The notes: generated by a model not told the origin, from the letters alone. A stretch of DNA of 64,000 bases from Marixanthotalea marina (GCA_018883545.1 JAHLEH010000001.1:124001-188000), one strand, 5' to 3'. Shown: positions 1-9,098, counted from the first letter of the stretch. A program made the numbers and translations.

Positions 1-84
1 GCCGTGTCTGCCGACAGGCAGGCAGTCGAAGCATTTCAAAATAACTAAATCTTAAAATTATTAGATTCCTGCCTCCGTAGGAAT
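1..84. repeat. Mosaic of short palindromic intergenic repeats
   Basis: Two short inverted-repeat pieces lie side by side here. Positions 8-28 contain TGCC-GACA-GGCA followed by a second GGCAG, and run into GCAGTCGAAG, a string seen again at 31184-31193. Positions 65-84 form ATTCCT / AGGAAT around a CCTCCG core. The CTGCCTGC word also recurs inside the broken tRNA half near 41.4 kb. These look like dispersed flavobacterial intergenic repeats; whether they belong to one family cannot be settled from one window. Confidence 0.5.
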
Positions 85-91
85 GACAAAA

Positions 92-733
92 ATGTCAAAA
101 AAAAAGAAAAAATATTATACTGTTTGGAAAGGCCACCACATAGGTGTTTTTAAAACTTGGGACGATTGCAAAGCCCAAATAACCAATTTTGAAGGCGCTA
201 TTTACAAATCTTTTGAAACGTTTGAAGCCGCCAAACAAGCACTAAAGGGAAATTACAAAGATTATATTGGTAAAACCAAGTCCTTTAAAAGCGCACTAAC
301 TCCAGAGCAACTCAAAAAAATAGGTAACCCCAACTATAATTCCATTTCGGTAGATGCCGCATCAAGTGGAAATCCTGGAAAAATGGAATACCGTGGCGTA
401 GACACCAAAACAAAAAAACAGTTATTCATTCAGGGCCCTTTTGAAGAGGGTACCAATAATATAGGTGAGTTTTTGGCCATAGTTCATGGTTTAGCATTTT
501 TAAAAAAGCACAATAGCAACAAAATTATCTATACCGACTCTAAAACGGCCATAAGTTGGGTAAAAAAGAAAAACTGCAATACAAAACTGGCACGCAACCA
601 AAAAAATGAAGTTTTATTTGAATTGGTTGAACGTGCAGTAAATTGGTTAAAAACAAACACATATCAAACCGTAATTGTAAAGTGGGAAACCAAAGCCTGG
701 GGAGAAATTCCTGCAGATTTTGGGAGAAAATAG
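92..733 (+). CDS. Ribonuclease H with N-terminal viroplasmin domain
   Basis: Predicted RNase HI that cleaves the RNA strand of RNA:DNA hybrids (R-loops, primers) in the cytoplasm. Numbered from the chosen start, residues about 8-50 form a viroplasmin (caulimovirus VI) domain with the YYTVWKGHHIGVF signature, used by this family to bind hybrids. The RNase H fold follows, with the expected acidic residues: D88 (SVDAASSGNPG), E126 (NNIGEF), D149 (YTDSKTA) and D209 near the C-terminus (ADFG). An ATG lies 9 bases upstream, but it sits in the palindromic repeat ending at 84, so the ATG at 92 (MSKKKKKYY) is preferred. The gene is 37 bases ahead of a regulator gene on the same strand. The family call is firm. 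Confidence 0.93.
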   Translation: MSKKKKKYYTVWKGHHIGVFKTWDDCKAQITNFEGAIYKSFETFEAAKQALKGNYKDYIGKTKSFKSALTPEQLKKIGNPNYNSISVDAASSGNPGKMEYRGVDTKTKKQLFIQGPFEEGTNNIGEFLAIVHGLAFLKKHNSNKIIYTDSKTAISWVKKKNCNTKLARNQKNEVLFELVERAVNWLKTNTYQTVIVKWETKAWGEIPADFGRK

Positions 734-770
734 TTAAATTTAGCCTGTCAGCCATTTTTAAAAGCACCAA

Positions 771-1568
771 ATGAAAGACCATAGAGACATTATTGTTGAT
801 ATTTGGAAATCGCACCCCAATTACATTGGCAATAAATCTGTAGCACTTCAAGCCGTTAACATCACCGATTATCTGGCCAATATGTTTTGCCCCGGTCCTT
901 TTTACTATTATGTTATAGATTCGCCATCACTTACCCTGGATTTTGCCAGTGAATCCATGAAAACCATTTTGGGCATTGACTCTTCCAACTTTGAGCTTAA
1001 AGACTTTGTAGACATTATACACCCCGACGATGTTCCTTTTTTTATGCGGTGTGAAGATATTGTGGGCTTTTTTCTGAAAAACTGCATCCCTACAGAAAAA
1101 ATGGTAAACTACAAAATAAACTACTGCTTGCGCGAAAAAACCAGCACAGGAAACTTCAAACTGTTCTTAATGCAGACCATTACTTTAAAAACCAGTGAAA
1201 AGGGCGAACTGCTCAAGGTGTTTGGCGTACATACAGACATAAGCCACATTACCTCAGAAAACAACAGAAAACTGTCTTTAATTGGTTTAAACGGGGAACC
1301 ATCCTACTACGAAATTGATGTGTTTGATGACAACGTTTTTGAAAACTTCTCTCCTTATAAATACAGTGTTGAAACCATCAGTTTCACAAAAAGGGAATTG
1401 GAAATCCTTAAATTATTGGCCCAAGGCCTTACCACCGATGAAATTGCCAGTAGTCTTACCATATCTTCCAAAACCGTCTTAACCCACCGAAGAAACATGC
1501 TCGAAAAATTCAATCTTAAAAACACTACGGAATTAGTCGCTAATGCTATAAGATTTGGATATATATAA
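771..1568 (+). CDS. PAS-domain LuxR-type transcriptional regulator
   Basis: Cytoplasmic DNA-binding regulator of 265 residues. The N-terminal two thirds resemble a PAS sensor fold, with the phrase DFVDIIHPDDVPFF and the PAS-terminal stretch KVFGVHTDISHI around residues 80-160. Residues about 200-265 form a LuxR/GerE helix-turn-helix (FTKRELEILKLLAQG, then TDEIASSLTISSKTV). There is no receiver domain, so it is not a classical phospho-regulator. The ligand and targets cannot be read from the sequence. It follows the RNase H gene by 37 bases and could be cotranscribed with it. LuxR regulators with PAS-like N-termini are common in flavobacteria. Confidence 0.85.
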   Translation: MKDHRDIIVDIWKSHPNYIGNKSVALQAVNITDYLANMFCPGPFYYYVIDSPSLTLDFASESMKTILGIDSSNFELKDFVDIIHPDDVPFFMRCEDIVGFFLKNCIPTEKMVNYKINYCLREKTSTGNFKLFLMQTITLKTSEKGELLKVFGVHTDISHITSENNRKLSLIGLNGEPSYYEIDVFDDNVFENFSPYKYSVETISFTKRELEILKLLAQGLTTDEIASSLTISSKTVLTHRRNMLEKFNLKNTTELVANAIRFGYI

Positions 1569-1642
1569 CTTTTATAAAAATTTGACCTCTTAAGTTTGTA
1601 TACAACCCTAAAATGGTTTTCGTTTATTCAAGTTGAATACCT

Positions 1643-1650
1643 TATATTTG
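1643..1650 (+). promoter_or_regulatory. Flavobacterial -7 element for the PfkB kinase gene
   Basis: TATATTTG matches the Bacteroidetes sigma-A -7 consensus TAnnTTTG exactly and ends 21 bases before the ATG of the kinase gene. No good TTTG is present at the ideal -33 distance. Confidence 0.6.
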
Positions 1651-1671
1651 CACAAAAATTATTAGTCCTTC

Positions 1672-2598
1672 ATGGGTAAATTAGTAATTGTTGGCACTTT
1701 AGCGTTTGATGCTATTGAAACGCCTTTCGGAAAAACCGATAAAATCCTTGGTGGTGCCGCAACCTACATTGGTTTATCTGCCTCTCAATTTAATGTAGAT
1801 GCTGCTATAGTTTCTGTTGTTGGTGGCGATTTTCCTCAAGACTATTTAAATCTCCTTTCAAGCAAGAATATTGATCTTTCGGGTGTTGAAATTATTGAAG
1901 AAGGAAAAACCTTTTTTTGGAGCGGACGCTATCATAACGATATGAACTCCAGAGATACGCTTGTTACCGAATTAAATACATTGGCAGATTTCAAACCGGT
2001 AGTTCCTAAAGACTATCAAGATGCCGAAATCGTCATGTTAGGAAATTTGCATCCGCTCGTCCAATTAAGTGTACTGGAGCAAATGACCCAAAAACCCAAA
2101 TTGGTAATTTTAGATACCATGAATTTTTGGATGGACTGTGCTTTAGAAGATTTACATAAAGTGATTAAAAAAGTTGATGTCATCACCATTAACGATGAAG
2201 AAGCAAGACAGTTAACCAAAGAATATTCTCTTGTTGTAGCTGCAAGGAAAATCCATGAAATGGGACCAAAATATGTAGTTATAAAAAAAGGAGAGCATGG
2301 AGCGCTTCTGTTTCATAATGGCGATGTGTTCTACGCACCAGCTTTGCCGCTGGAAGAAGTTTTTGATCCAACAGGGGCTGGTGATACTTTTGCAGGGGGG
2401 TTTGCAGGTTATTTAGCAAAAACAGACGATGTCTCTTTTAATAATATGAAAAAAGCTGTAATTTATGGTTCTGCTTTGGCCTCGTTCTGTGTGGAAAAAT
2501 TTGGAACTGTTCAAATGGAAAAATTAACAAAAGAAAACCTGCATAAAAGGTTATTACAGTTTAAGGATTTAACTCAATTTGAAATAAAATTATCGTAA
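1672..2598 (+). CDS. PfkB-family sugar or nucleoside kinase
   Basis: Cytoplasmic kinase of the ribokinase/PfkB superfamily, which transfers phosphate from ATP to a sugar or nucleoside hydroxyl. The N-terminal glycine-rich part (GTLAFDAIETPFG, then LGGAATYIGLSAS) and the C-terminal signature DPTGAGDTFAGG with catalytic base D238 are intact. Length (308 residues) is normal. The substrate is not decidable: the protein resembles adenosine-kinase/ribokinase-like members, and purF starts 80 bases downstream, which would suit a role in purine or ribose salvage, but this is inference. It has its own promoter and a strong terminator at 2602-2627, so it is probably transcribed alone. A second PfkB kinase lies at 13.3 kb. 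Confidence 0.88.
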   Translation: MGKLVIVGTLAFDAIETPFGKTDKILGGAATYIGLSASQFNVDAAIVSVVGGDFPQDYLNLLSSKNIDLSGVEIIEEGKTFFWSGRYHNDMNSRDTLVTELNTLADFKPVVPKDYQDAEIVMLGNLHPLVQLSVLEQMTQKPKLVILDTMNFWMDCALEDLHKVIKKVDVITINDEEARQLTKEYSLVVAARKIHEMGPKYVVIKKGEHGALLFHNGDVFYAPALPLEEVFDPTGAGDTFAGGFAGYLAKTDDVSFNNMKKAVIYGSALASFCVEKFGTVQMEKLTKENLHKRLLQFKDLTQFEIKLS

Positions 2599-2601
2599 CA
2601 T

Positions 2602-2627
2602 CGCGCTCACTAAAGAGCGCGTTTTTT
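2602..2627 (+). terminator. Intrinsic terminator after the PfkB kinase gene
   Basis: CGCGCTC (2602-2608) pairs perfectly with GAGCGCG (2615-2621) around a 6-base loop, followed by six T residues. It begins four bases after the kinase stop codon. Confidence 0.85.
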
Positions 2628-2678
2628 AATTAAATAGTTTCTGTTTAATAACAGAATGTCAATTATAAGGAATATACA

Positions 2679-4577
2679 ATGAGTGATGCTTTAAAACACG
2701 AATGTGGAATCGCCGTTATTAGGCTTCTAAAACCACTAGAGTATTATAAAGAAAAATATGGCAGTGCTTTTTATGGGGTAAACAAAATGTACCTCATGAT
2801 GGAAAAACAGCACAACCGTGGACAAGACGGCGCTGGATTTGCCAGCATTAAGCTAAATACCAAACCAGGCGAACGCTATATTAGTAGAATTCGTTCTGTA
2901 CAGCAACAACCCATTCAAGATATTTTTGCGCAAATTAACCAAAGGATAAACAAAGAACTAACGGAGAATCCTGAGTACGCAAACGACGTTACGCTTCAAA
3001 AAAGACATATTCCTTATATTGGCGAGGTACTATTAGGCCATGTACGTTACGGTACTTTTGGAAAAAATAGTGTAGAAAGTGTACATCCTTTTTTAAGGCA
3101 GAACAATTGGATGCATAGAAACCTAATCATGGCTGGCAACTTTAACATGACCAATGTTAAAGAACTGTTCAAAAATCTTGTAGATTTGGGGCAACACCCA
3201 AAAGAATATACCGATACCATCACAGTGATGGAAAAGATTGGTCATTTTTTGGATGATGCCGTTAGCAAAATTTACAAGAACGTAAAAAAAGAAGGCTACA
3301 ATAAAATGCAGGCATCGCCATTAATTGCCGAGCGTTTAAATGTTGCCAAGATATTAAAACGTGCCGCCAAAAACTGGGACGGTGGCTACGCTATGGCTGG
3401 ACTTATTGGGCACGGTGACTCCTTTGTTATTCGTGATCCGGCAGGTATTCGTCCGGCATTTTACTATAAGGATGACGAAGTTGTAGTGATTGCTTCCGAG
3501 CGTCCCGTAATACAAACTGTATTTAATGTAGAATACAAAGACGTAAAGGAATTGGCACCTGGCCATGCTATCATCACTAAAAAATCTGGGGAGGTTAAAA
3601 TCAAAAAAATACTGGAGCCATTAGAGCGAAAAGCTTGTTCTTTTGAACGTATTTATTTCTCTAGGGGAAGTGATGCCGAAATTTACAAAGAGCGTAAAAT
3701 GCTAGGTAAATTACTAATGCCCAAAGTTTTGGAAGCCATTAACAAAGACACAAAAAACACTGTTTTTTCCTATATTCCCAATACAGCCGAAACATCTTTC
3801 TTTGGTATGGTAGAAACCGTTGAAGATTTCTTAAACGAAAAGAAAACAGCGGCCATCTTAAAAGGCAACTATAAACTGTCTGCTGAAAAAGTAACACAAA
3901 TTTTATCGGAAAGACCACGCATAGAAAAAATAGCCATTAAAGATGCCAAGCTAAGAACCTTTATTACCGAAGACAGTAGTAGGGACGATTTGGTGGCCCA
4001 TGTTTACGATGTTACCTATGGTGTTGTAAAACCCACAGATAACTTAGTTATTATTGACGACAGTATCGTGAGGGGCACTACCCTAAAAAAGAGTATTATT
4101 AAAATGCTTGATAGGCTACACCCAAAAAAAATAATTGTTGTTTCTTCTGCTCCACAGATACGATACCCAGATTGTTATGGTATTGACATGGCAAATCTGG
4201 AAAGCTTAATTGCCTTTAGAGCAGCTCTTGAATTGCTTAAAGACAACAATCAATATAATATTGTTGAAGACATATATCAGAAATGTAAAGCCCAAGAAGA
4301 TTTTGATGATGCTGATGTACAAAACTTTGTAAAAGAGATTTATACGCCTTTTACCGACGAACAAATCTCTGATAAGATAGCAGAATTGTTAAGTGGTGAA
4401 AGCGTGCGGGCTGAAGTGAAGATTATATTCCAATCTGTTGAAAACCTTCATAAAGCCTGTCCTAAAAACTTGGGCGATTGGTACTTTACGGGCAACTACC
4501 CAACTGTAGGTGGTAACCGCGTTGTAAACCGCGCATTTATAAACTTTTACGAAGGCAATAAGGAACGTGCTTACTAA
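2679..4577 (+). CDS. purF: Amidophosphoribosyltransferase
   Basis: First committed enzyme of de novo purine synthesis: PRPP plus glutamine gives phosphoribosylamine. The N-terminal class-II glutaminase has its nucleophile at C9 (HECGIAV), so an 8-residue leader must be removed, as in the propeptide-bearing PurF group. Further glutaminase signatures are HNRGQDGAGFAS and GHVRYGTFG. The phosphoribosyltransferase half carries the PRPP loop VIIDDSIVRGTTLKKS with D460 and D461. At 632 residues it is longer than the roughly 470-500 of enterobacterial or Bacillus enzymes; the extra length includes a region after the PRPP loop ending in KACPKNLGDWYFTGNYP. This long form is, to my knowledge, usual in flavobacteria. 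Two small RNA genes follow downstream. Confidence 0.95.
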   Translation: MSDALKHECGIAVIRLLKPLEYYKEKYGSAFYGVNKMYLMMEKQHNRGQDGAGFASIKLNTKPGERYISRIRSVQQQPIQDIFAQINQRINKELTENPEYANDVTLQKRHIPYIGEVLLGHVRYGTFGKNSVESVHPFLRQNNWMHRNLIMAGNFNMTNVKELFKNLVDLGQHPKEYTDTITVMEKIGHFLDDAVSKIYKNVKKEGYNKMQASPLIAERLNVAKILKRAAKNWDGGYAMAGLIGHGDSFVIRDPAGIRPAFYYKDDEVVVIASERPVIQTVFNVEYKDVKELAPGHAIITKKSGEVKIKKILEPLERKACSFERIYFSRGSDAEIYKERKMLGKLLMPKVLEAINKDTKNTVFSYIPNTAETSFFGMVETVEDFLNEKKTAAILKGNYKLSAEKVTQILSERPRIEKIAIKDAKLRTFITEDSSRDDLVAHVYDVTYGVVKPTDNLVIIDDSIVRGTTLKKSIIKMLDRLHPKKIIVVSSAPQIRYPDCYGIDMANLESLIAFRAALELLKDNNQYNIVEDIYQKCKAQEDFDDADVQNFVKEIYTPFTDEQISDKIAELLSGESVRAEVKIIFQSVENLHKACPKNLGDWYFTGNYPTVGGNRVVNRAFINFYEGNKERAY

Positions 4578-4692
4578 TTGGTATAAATTAAAATTTTAAC
4601 GTTTTATCCTCAAAAAACAGCGTTTAATCCGAAATAAATGCCGTTCGTCTAAAAAATACGCAATTTATGTTAAATACATATAAATTGGCTCT

Positions 4693-4765
4693 ACCATAAC
4701 ATAAGTAGGTTAAGTTCATGGTAGATTTGGGGCAAAAAAAGGTGAACATCTGTTCGCCTTTTTTT
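4693..4765 (+). ncRNA. Probable small RNA, copy 1 of a tandem pair
   Basis: A stretch of about 73 bases is repeated almost exactly at 4899-4969. It opens with TACCAT (4692-4697), which pairs with ATGGTA (4718-4723) around a conserved 20-base loop. A G-rich single-stranded segment (GATTTGGGGC) and an A-run come next, and a terminator hairpin GGTGAAC/GTTCGCC with a T-run (to 4765) closes it. A near-consensus -7 box (TAAATTGG, 4681-4688, one mismatch) lies at exactly the same distance as in copy 2. There is no credible open reading frame. The Rfam family is not known to me; Flavo-1 should be compared. Confidence 0.65.
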
Positions 4766-4898
4766 ATGCGCTTTTATTTCTAAACCTTGCGTTTGCCAAT
4801 TTCTAAAAAACAATCCCTTTTTTTACGTTTAAGCCAAATTATGTGTAGTTTAACTAATAAATTTTCAAACAACTGTTGTGCCGACATATATTTGACTC

Positions 4899-4969
4899 AC
4901 CATAACATAAGTAGGTTAAGTTCATGGTAGATTTGGGGCAAAAAAGGTGAACATCCGTTCACCTTTTTT
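4899..4969 (+). ncRNA. Probable small RNA, copy 2 of a tandem pair
   Basis: Near-identical to 4693-4765. It begins four bases after a perfect -7 element TATATTTG (4887-4894), so transcription would start about at the ACCAT. ACCAT (4899-4903) pairs with ATGGT (4924-4928). The terminator stem is GGTGAAC/GTTCACC: the U:G pair of copy 1 is a U:A pair here, so the stem is preserved while the sequence changes. A T-run follows. The flanking DNA of the two copies is not conserved, which limits the repeated unit to promoter, RNA and terminator. Confidence 0.68.
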
Positions 4970-4986
4970 ATTTGGGTTTATCTCAT

Positions 4987-5018
4987 AAAAAAATCGTCTA
5001 GGAAAACCCCAGACGATT
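4987..5018 (-). terminator. Intrinsic terminator of sodA
   Basis: Read on the minus strand, AATCGTCT (complement of 5011-5018) pairs with AGACGATT (complement of 4992-4999), extended by GG/CC, and is followed by a T-run (complement of the A-run 4987-4993). It lies just downstream of the sodA stop codon. Confidence 0.8.
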
Positions 5019-5045
5019 TATTCTTTTAAAAAAAGAATATGTCAT

Positions 5046-5654
5046 TTATTTTGCTTCAGCATATCTTTTTTCAACTTCATTCCAGTTAATAACATTAAAA
5101 AATGCATTAATATAATCTGGACGTCTGTTTTGATAGTTCAAATAATAAGCATGTTCCCATACATCCAACCCTAAAATTGGTGTGCCACCACATCCAATTC
5201 CTGGCATTAGTGGGTTATCTTGGTTCGCTGTAGAACAAATCTCTAATTTTCCACCTTTATGAACGCATAACCATGCCCAACCCGATCCAAAACGTGTTGC
5301 AGCAGCTTTACTAAATGCTTCAATAAAAGCGTCTTTAGAACCAAATTCTGCTTCTATAGCATCTTTTAATTCTCCTGATAAATAACCTCTGTCTTCTGGG
5401 TTCATTACTGTCCAAAATAACGAGTGGTTAAAAAACCCGCCACCGTTATTTCTAACAGCTGCATTATTTACATCAAGATTAGTAAGGATGTCTTCTATGG
5501 TTTTACCTGCTAAATCGGTGCCTTCAATAGCAGCGTTTAAATTGTTAGTGTATCCTTGATGATGCTTGGTGTGGTGTATTTCCATAGTGCGAGCATCAAT
5601 ATGTGGTTCTAGAGCATCGTATGCGTATCCTAATTTCGGTAATTCGAAAGCCAT
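5046..5654 (-). CDS. sodA: Superoxide dismutase (Mn/Fe family)
   Basis: Converts superoxide to peroxide and oxygen; cytoplasmic, as no signal peptide is seen. Residues about 2-85 are the helical N-terminal domain with metal ligand H27 ([11 protein letters not shown]) and a second histidine in [11 protein letters not shown]. The C-terminal alpha/beta domain holds the last two ligands in [14 protein letters not shown]. The full length of 202 residues is normal. Motifs place it clearly in the Mn/Fe family, but the choice between Mn, Fe or cambialistic use cannot be made safely from sequence alone. It is a single-gene unit with a -7 box at 5691-5698 and its own terminator, convergent with the small RNA pair. 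Confidence 0.95.
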   Translation of the reverse strand: MAFELPKLGYAYDALEPHIDARTMEIHHTKHHQGYTNNLNAAIEGTDLAGKTIEDILTNLDVNNAAVRNNGGGFFNHSLFWTVMNPEDRGYLSGELKDAIEAEFGSKDAFIEAFSKAAATRFGSGWAWLCVHKGGKLEICSTANQDNPLMPGIGCGGTPILGLDVWEHAYYLNYQNRRPDYINAFFNVINWNEVEKRYAEAK

Positions 5655-5690
5655 AATTTTATGTTTTATGTATTAATAATTAATTTCCCT

Positions 5691-5698
5691 CAAATTTA
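5691..5698 (-). promoter_or_regulatory. -7 element for sodA
   Basis: On the minus strand the bases read TAAATTTG, an exact TAnnTTTG match, 36 bases before the sodA ATG. No clear -33 TTTG is seen at 19 bp. Confidence 0.5.
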
Positions 5699-5778
5699 CG
5701 GATAATACCTATCAATTAAAAATAATTAATCGTTATGAAATCATCGATAGTTTTTATCTTGTGTAAAAATTCCTTTTC

Positions 5779-8700
5779 ATGCAAGAATTAAACACGTTTA
5801 CCATATATAATGCCTCTGCCGGAAGTGGCAAAACCTTTGTTCTGGTAAAGGAATATTTAAAAGTGCTTTTCAAATCGAATAATCCCAACCAGTTTAAACA
5901 TATTTTGGCTATTACCTTTACAAATAAGGCAGTAGCCGAAATGAAAGAACGGATTATTGAAACCTTAAAACAGTTTTCGGATGCCTCTATTTTGGATTCG
6001 CATAACAGCATGTTTAAGCTTATTTCAGAAGAATTGGATATTGAGCCCAAAACCCTTCATTATAAATCTAAAAAAGTATTAAATACCATTGTACATAACT
6101 ATGCTGCGTTTAATATATCTACCATCGATGGTTTTACCCATAACTTGATAAGAACATTTGCACACGATTTAAAACTGCCTTTAAATTTTGAAGTTGAATT
6201 AGACCAAGAAGCACTTATTAATGAAGCTGTTGATTCTTTAATTGCGAAAGCAGGAACCGACATAGAACTAACAAAGGTTTTAGTTGATTTTGCTATTGAA
6301 AAAGCAGACGATGACAAAAGCTGGGATGTCTCATACGATTTCAATAAAATAGCAAAACTATTGGTAAACGAAAATGATCTGCCCTTCATTAATGCTTTAA
6401 AAGATAAAACTTTGGGGGATTTTAAGGTTTTAAAAACCCATTTAAAAAAAACCATAAAGACAACTGAAACAACAATTGTTGAAAATGCCAAATGTGTATT
6501 AACCTTAATAAATGAAGCTGGCCTAGAGCATTCCAATTTTTCAAGAAGCACACTCCCAAACCATTTCAAAAAGGCCTCTGAACTCCTTTTAAACGGCCTA
6601 TACGAAAACAACCTTGAAAACAATATTAGAGAACGCAATGGCATCTACACTAAAACTTTAAAACCGGACATAGCAAACATTATAGATTCAATATTACCAC
6701 AAATTGAAATTTATTACGAAACCATAAAAACAGCAGTTTTCCACTACAAGTTTCTGAAAAACTTTTACAAGAACATTACGCCATTATCTGTTTTAAATGC
6801 AATAAACAATGAACTCGCCGTTCTAAAAGAAGAGCAGCACAAAATGCTCATTTCAGAATTCAATAGCATCATAAGTAGCGAAATAAAAAATCAGCCAACC
6901 CCTTTTATTTATGAACGTATTGGCGAGAAATTCAACCATTATTTTATTGATGAATTTCAAGACACCTCACAGTTACAATGGGAGAATTTAATACCACTAA
7001 TTGATAATTCTCTGTCTACCGAAAAAGGTACGGCCATGTTGGTTGGCGATGCCAAACAGTCCATATATCGTTGGCGTGGCGGTAAGGCCGAACAGTTTAT
7101 TGATTTATTCAACAAAAAATCGCAACCTTTTGTGGTCGAGCAGAAAATGGAAAATTTAGAGTTCAACTACAGAAGCCATAAGGAAATAGTTGATTTCAAT
7201 AATTCTTTTTTTAGTTATTTGTCTGGTACCGTCTTTAACAACAAAGACCATCAAAATCTTTATGCCAATGCCTACCAAGAACCCAAAACTGAATCTGAAG
7301 GCTATGTAAATATTACTTTTTTGGAAATCAACAAAGAAGACGATAAAAACGAATTATACTCCCAAAAAGTTCTGGAAACAATTCAAAACTGTTTAGACAA
7401 TGGCTTTGAGCTATGCGATATCTGTGTCTTGGTTAGAAAGAAAAAAGAAGGCATTGTAATTGCAGACTATTTAAGTCAAAATAATATTAATATTGTTTCC
7501 TCAGAAACCTTACTAATTAAAAACGCCTCAGAGGTTACCTTTGTAAACAACATATTAACATTACTTGCCCAACCAAAAAACAATGACATAAAAATTAAGG
7601 TTTTAACCTATTTGACACATTTATTGGGCATTAACAATAAGCATGAATTTTTTTCAAAACACATAGATTTACCATTATCTCAATTATTTAAAAGCTTGGA
7701 AACCTATGGTGTCTTTATAAACGCTGCTGTTTTACTTCAAAGTCCTCTATACGATACAGTAGAAGCAATAGTGCGTGCATTTAATTTAGCCAAAACGCCT
7801 AGTGCCTACATTCAGTTTTATTTAGATTTTGTTTTAGAGTATTCACAAAAGAATGGGGCGGATTTGCATGGTTTTTTAGCATATTATGAAAAGAAAAAAG
7901 AAACACTAAGCATTGTATCGGCCAAAGATGAGAATGCCGTTCAAATAATGACCATTCACAAGTCGAAAGGACTTGAGTTTCCCGTTGTTATTTTTCCATT
8001 TGCTGATTTAGATATTTATGCGGAACGGGAACCAAAAGCCTGGTATAGCTTAAATCCTGAAGAATATCACGGTTTTACCCACACCCTACTTAATTACAAT
8101 AGCGATTTTGAACATTACAGTGAAGATGGCACTCAAATTTACAATTATCACCAAGCGGAATTGGAATTAGATAATATTAATCTGCTTTACGTAGCCTTGA
8201 CACGCCCTGTAAACGCACTCTACATTATTAGTGCAAAAGATTTGTCTTCTAAAGGAAAGGCTAGCGATAAAAAATATTCGGGATTGTTAGTAAACTATCT
8301 TAAGCATCTTAACCTTTGGGACGATACTACAAGTTATTCTTTTGGCAATCAAAAAAGACAGCTGGACTATGACAAACCCAATGCAAAAACAATTGTTTGT
8401 AATAGTTTTATTTCAACCGCCAAAGAAGATCATAATATTAAAATAATTACAAAATCAGGCTATTTATGGGATTCAACACAAGAAGAGGCCATTGAAAAAG
8501 GAAATCTCATTCATGATATCATGTCACGTATACAAACAAAAAATGATATTGATTTTGTTATAGATGAATTTATTAATGAGTCTGTTATCAATAGAACACA
8601 GGCAACCGAGTTAAAAAGTAAAGTTCAGGATATTGTTATTCATCCTGAGCTTGCTGAATATTTTAGTGATGGCTTGAAAATTTATAATGAAATAGACATT

Positions 8701-8913
8701 ATTAATGCTCATGGTATTGTTTTAAGGCCAGATAAGGTGGTTGTTAACTCTAAAAATGAAGCGGTGATTATTGACTATAAATCAGGAAAAGAAAGCAACA
8801 AACACCTAGAACAACTGCATACTTACCAAGCTGTTTTGGAAGAAATGGGTAAGAAGGTAATTAAAAAAATACTTGTTTACACAAATAACACAATTTTAGT
8901 AAGAATACTTTAA
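5779..8913 (+). CDS. addA: AddA/RecB-like UvrD-family helicase-nuclease
   Basis: Motor and nuclease subunit of the AddAB (RexAB) enzyme that processes DNA double-strand ends for RecA-dependent repair. All SF1A helicase motifs are visible: Walker A ASAGSGKT with K18, motif Ia ITFTNKAVAEMK, motif II DEFQDT at 391-396, motif III VGDAKQSIYRWRG, motif IV NYRSHKE, motif V TIHKSKGLEFPVV and motif VI YVALTRPVNALY. The C-terminus carries the PD-(D/E)XK nuclease core IIDYKSG (D999, K1001). The length of 1044 residues fits the Bacteroidetes form. Its likely partner is the PD-(D/E)XK gene at 10561, separated from it by an OmpA-family gene with its own promoter. Confidence 0.93.
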   Translation: MQELNTFTIYNASAGSGKTFVLVKEYLKVLFKSNNPNQFKHILAITFTNKAVAEMKERIIETLKQFSDASILDSHNSMFKLISEELDIEPKTLHYKSKKVLNTIVHNYAAFNISTIDGFTHNLIRTFAHDLKLPLNFEVELDQEALINEAVDSLIAKAGTDIELTKVLVDFAIEKADDDKSWDVSYDFNKIAKLLVNENDLPFINALKDKTLGDFKVLKTHLKKTIKTTETTIVENAKCVLTLINEAGLEHSNFSRSTLPNHFKKASELLLNGLYENNLENNIRERNGIYTKTLKPDIANIIDSILPQIEIYYETIKTAVFHYKFLKNFYKNITPLSVLNAINNELAVLKEEQHKMLISEFNSIISSEIKNQPTPFIYERIGEKFNHYFIDEFQDTSQLQWENLIPLIDNSLSTEKGTAMLVGDAKQSIYRWRGGKAEQFIDLFNKKSQPFVVEQKMENLEFNYRSHKEIVDFNNSFFSYLSGTVFNNKDHQNLYANAYQEPKTESEGYVNITFLEINKEDDKNELYSQKVLETIQNCLDNGFELCDICVLVRKKKEGIVIADYLSQNNINIVSSETLLIKNASEVTFVNNILTLLAQPKNNDIKIKVLTYLTHLLGINNKHEFFSKHIDLPLSQLFKSLETYGVFINAAVLLQSPLYDTVEAIVRAFNLAKTPSAYIQFYLDFVLEYSQKNGADLHGFLAYYEKKKETLSIVSAKDENAVQIMTIHKSKGLEFPVVIFPFADLDIYAEREPKAWYSLNPEEYHGFTHTLLNYNSDFEHYSEDGTQIYNYHQAELELDNINLLYVALTRPVNALYIISAKDLSSKGKASDKKYSGLLVNYLKHLNLWDDTTSYSFGNQKRQLDYDKPNAKTIVCNSFISTAKEDHNIKIITKSGYLWDSTQEEAIEKGNLIHDIMSRIQTKNDIDFVIDEFINESVINRTQATELKSKVQDIVIHPELAEYFSDGLKIYNEIDIINAHGIVLRPDKVVVNSKNEAVIIDYKSGKESNKHLEQLHTYQAVLEEMGKKVIKKILVYTNNTILVRIL

Positions 8914-9032
8914 TCAACCAACTTCCTTTATTTGTAAGGGTTTTAATCTGTTTTAGCGCACCTAATATTTCTTTAAACCCCTTTGAACTGCGCTTGAATA
9001 TTAGTAAATCATCATTTTTTTATATATTTGTC

Positions 9033-9063
9033 TTTGTTAATAAAATTTAACAACTTACTTTTG
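9033..9063 (+). promoter_or_regulatory. Consensus flavobacterial promoter of the OmpA-family gene
   Basis: TTTG (9033-9036), a spacer of exactly 19 bases, then TACTTTTG (9056-9063) match the -33/-7 consensus of Bacteroidetes sigma-A. The ATG is 35 bases after the -7 box. A second TAnnTTTG (9023-9030) lies just upstream without a partner. This is the best promoter in the window, as expected for an abundant outer membrane protein. Confidence 0.8.
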
Positions 9064-9098
9064 TTTTAATTAACACTTAAAAATTAAACTATTTGAAT

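Noticed and set aside
83..91. Upstream ATG of the RNase H gene
   Set aside because: It lies in a dispersed palindromic repeat; the ATG at 92 gives the family-like N-terminus.
4578..5045. Riboswitch leader for sodA or a gene remnant
   Set aside because: The structured units point away from sodA, each has its own -7 box and terminator, and neither contains a believable reading frame.
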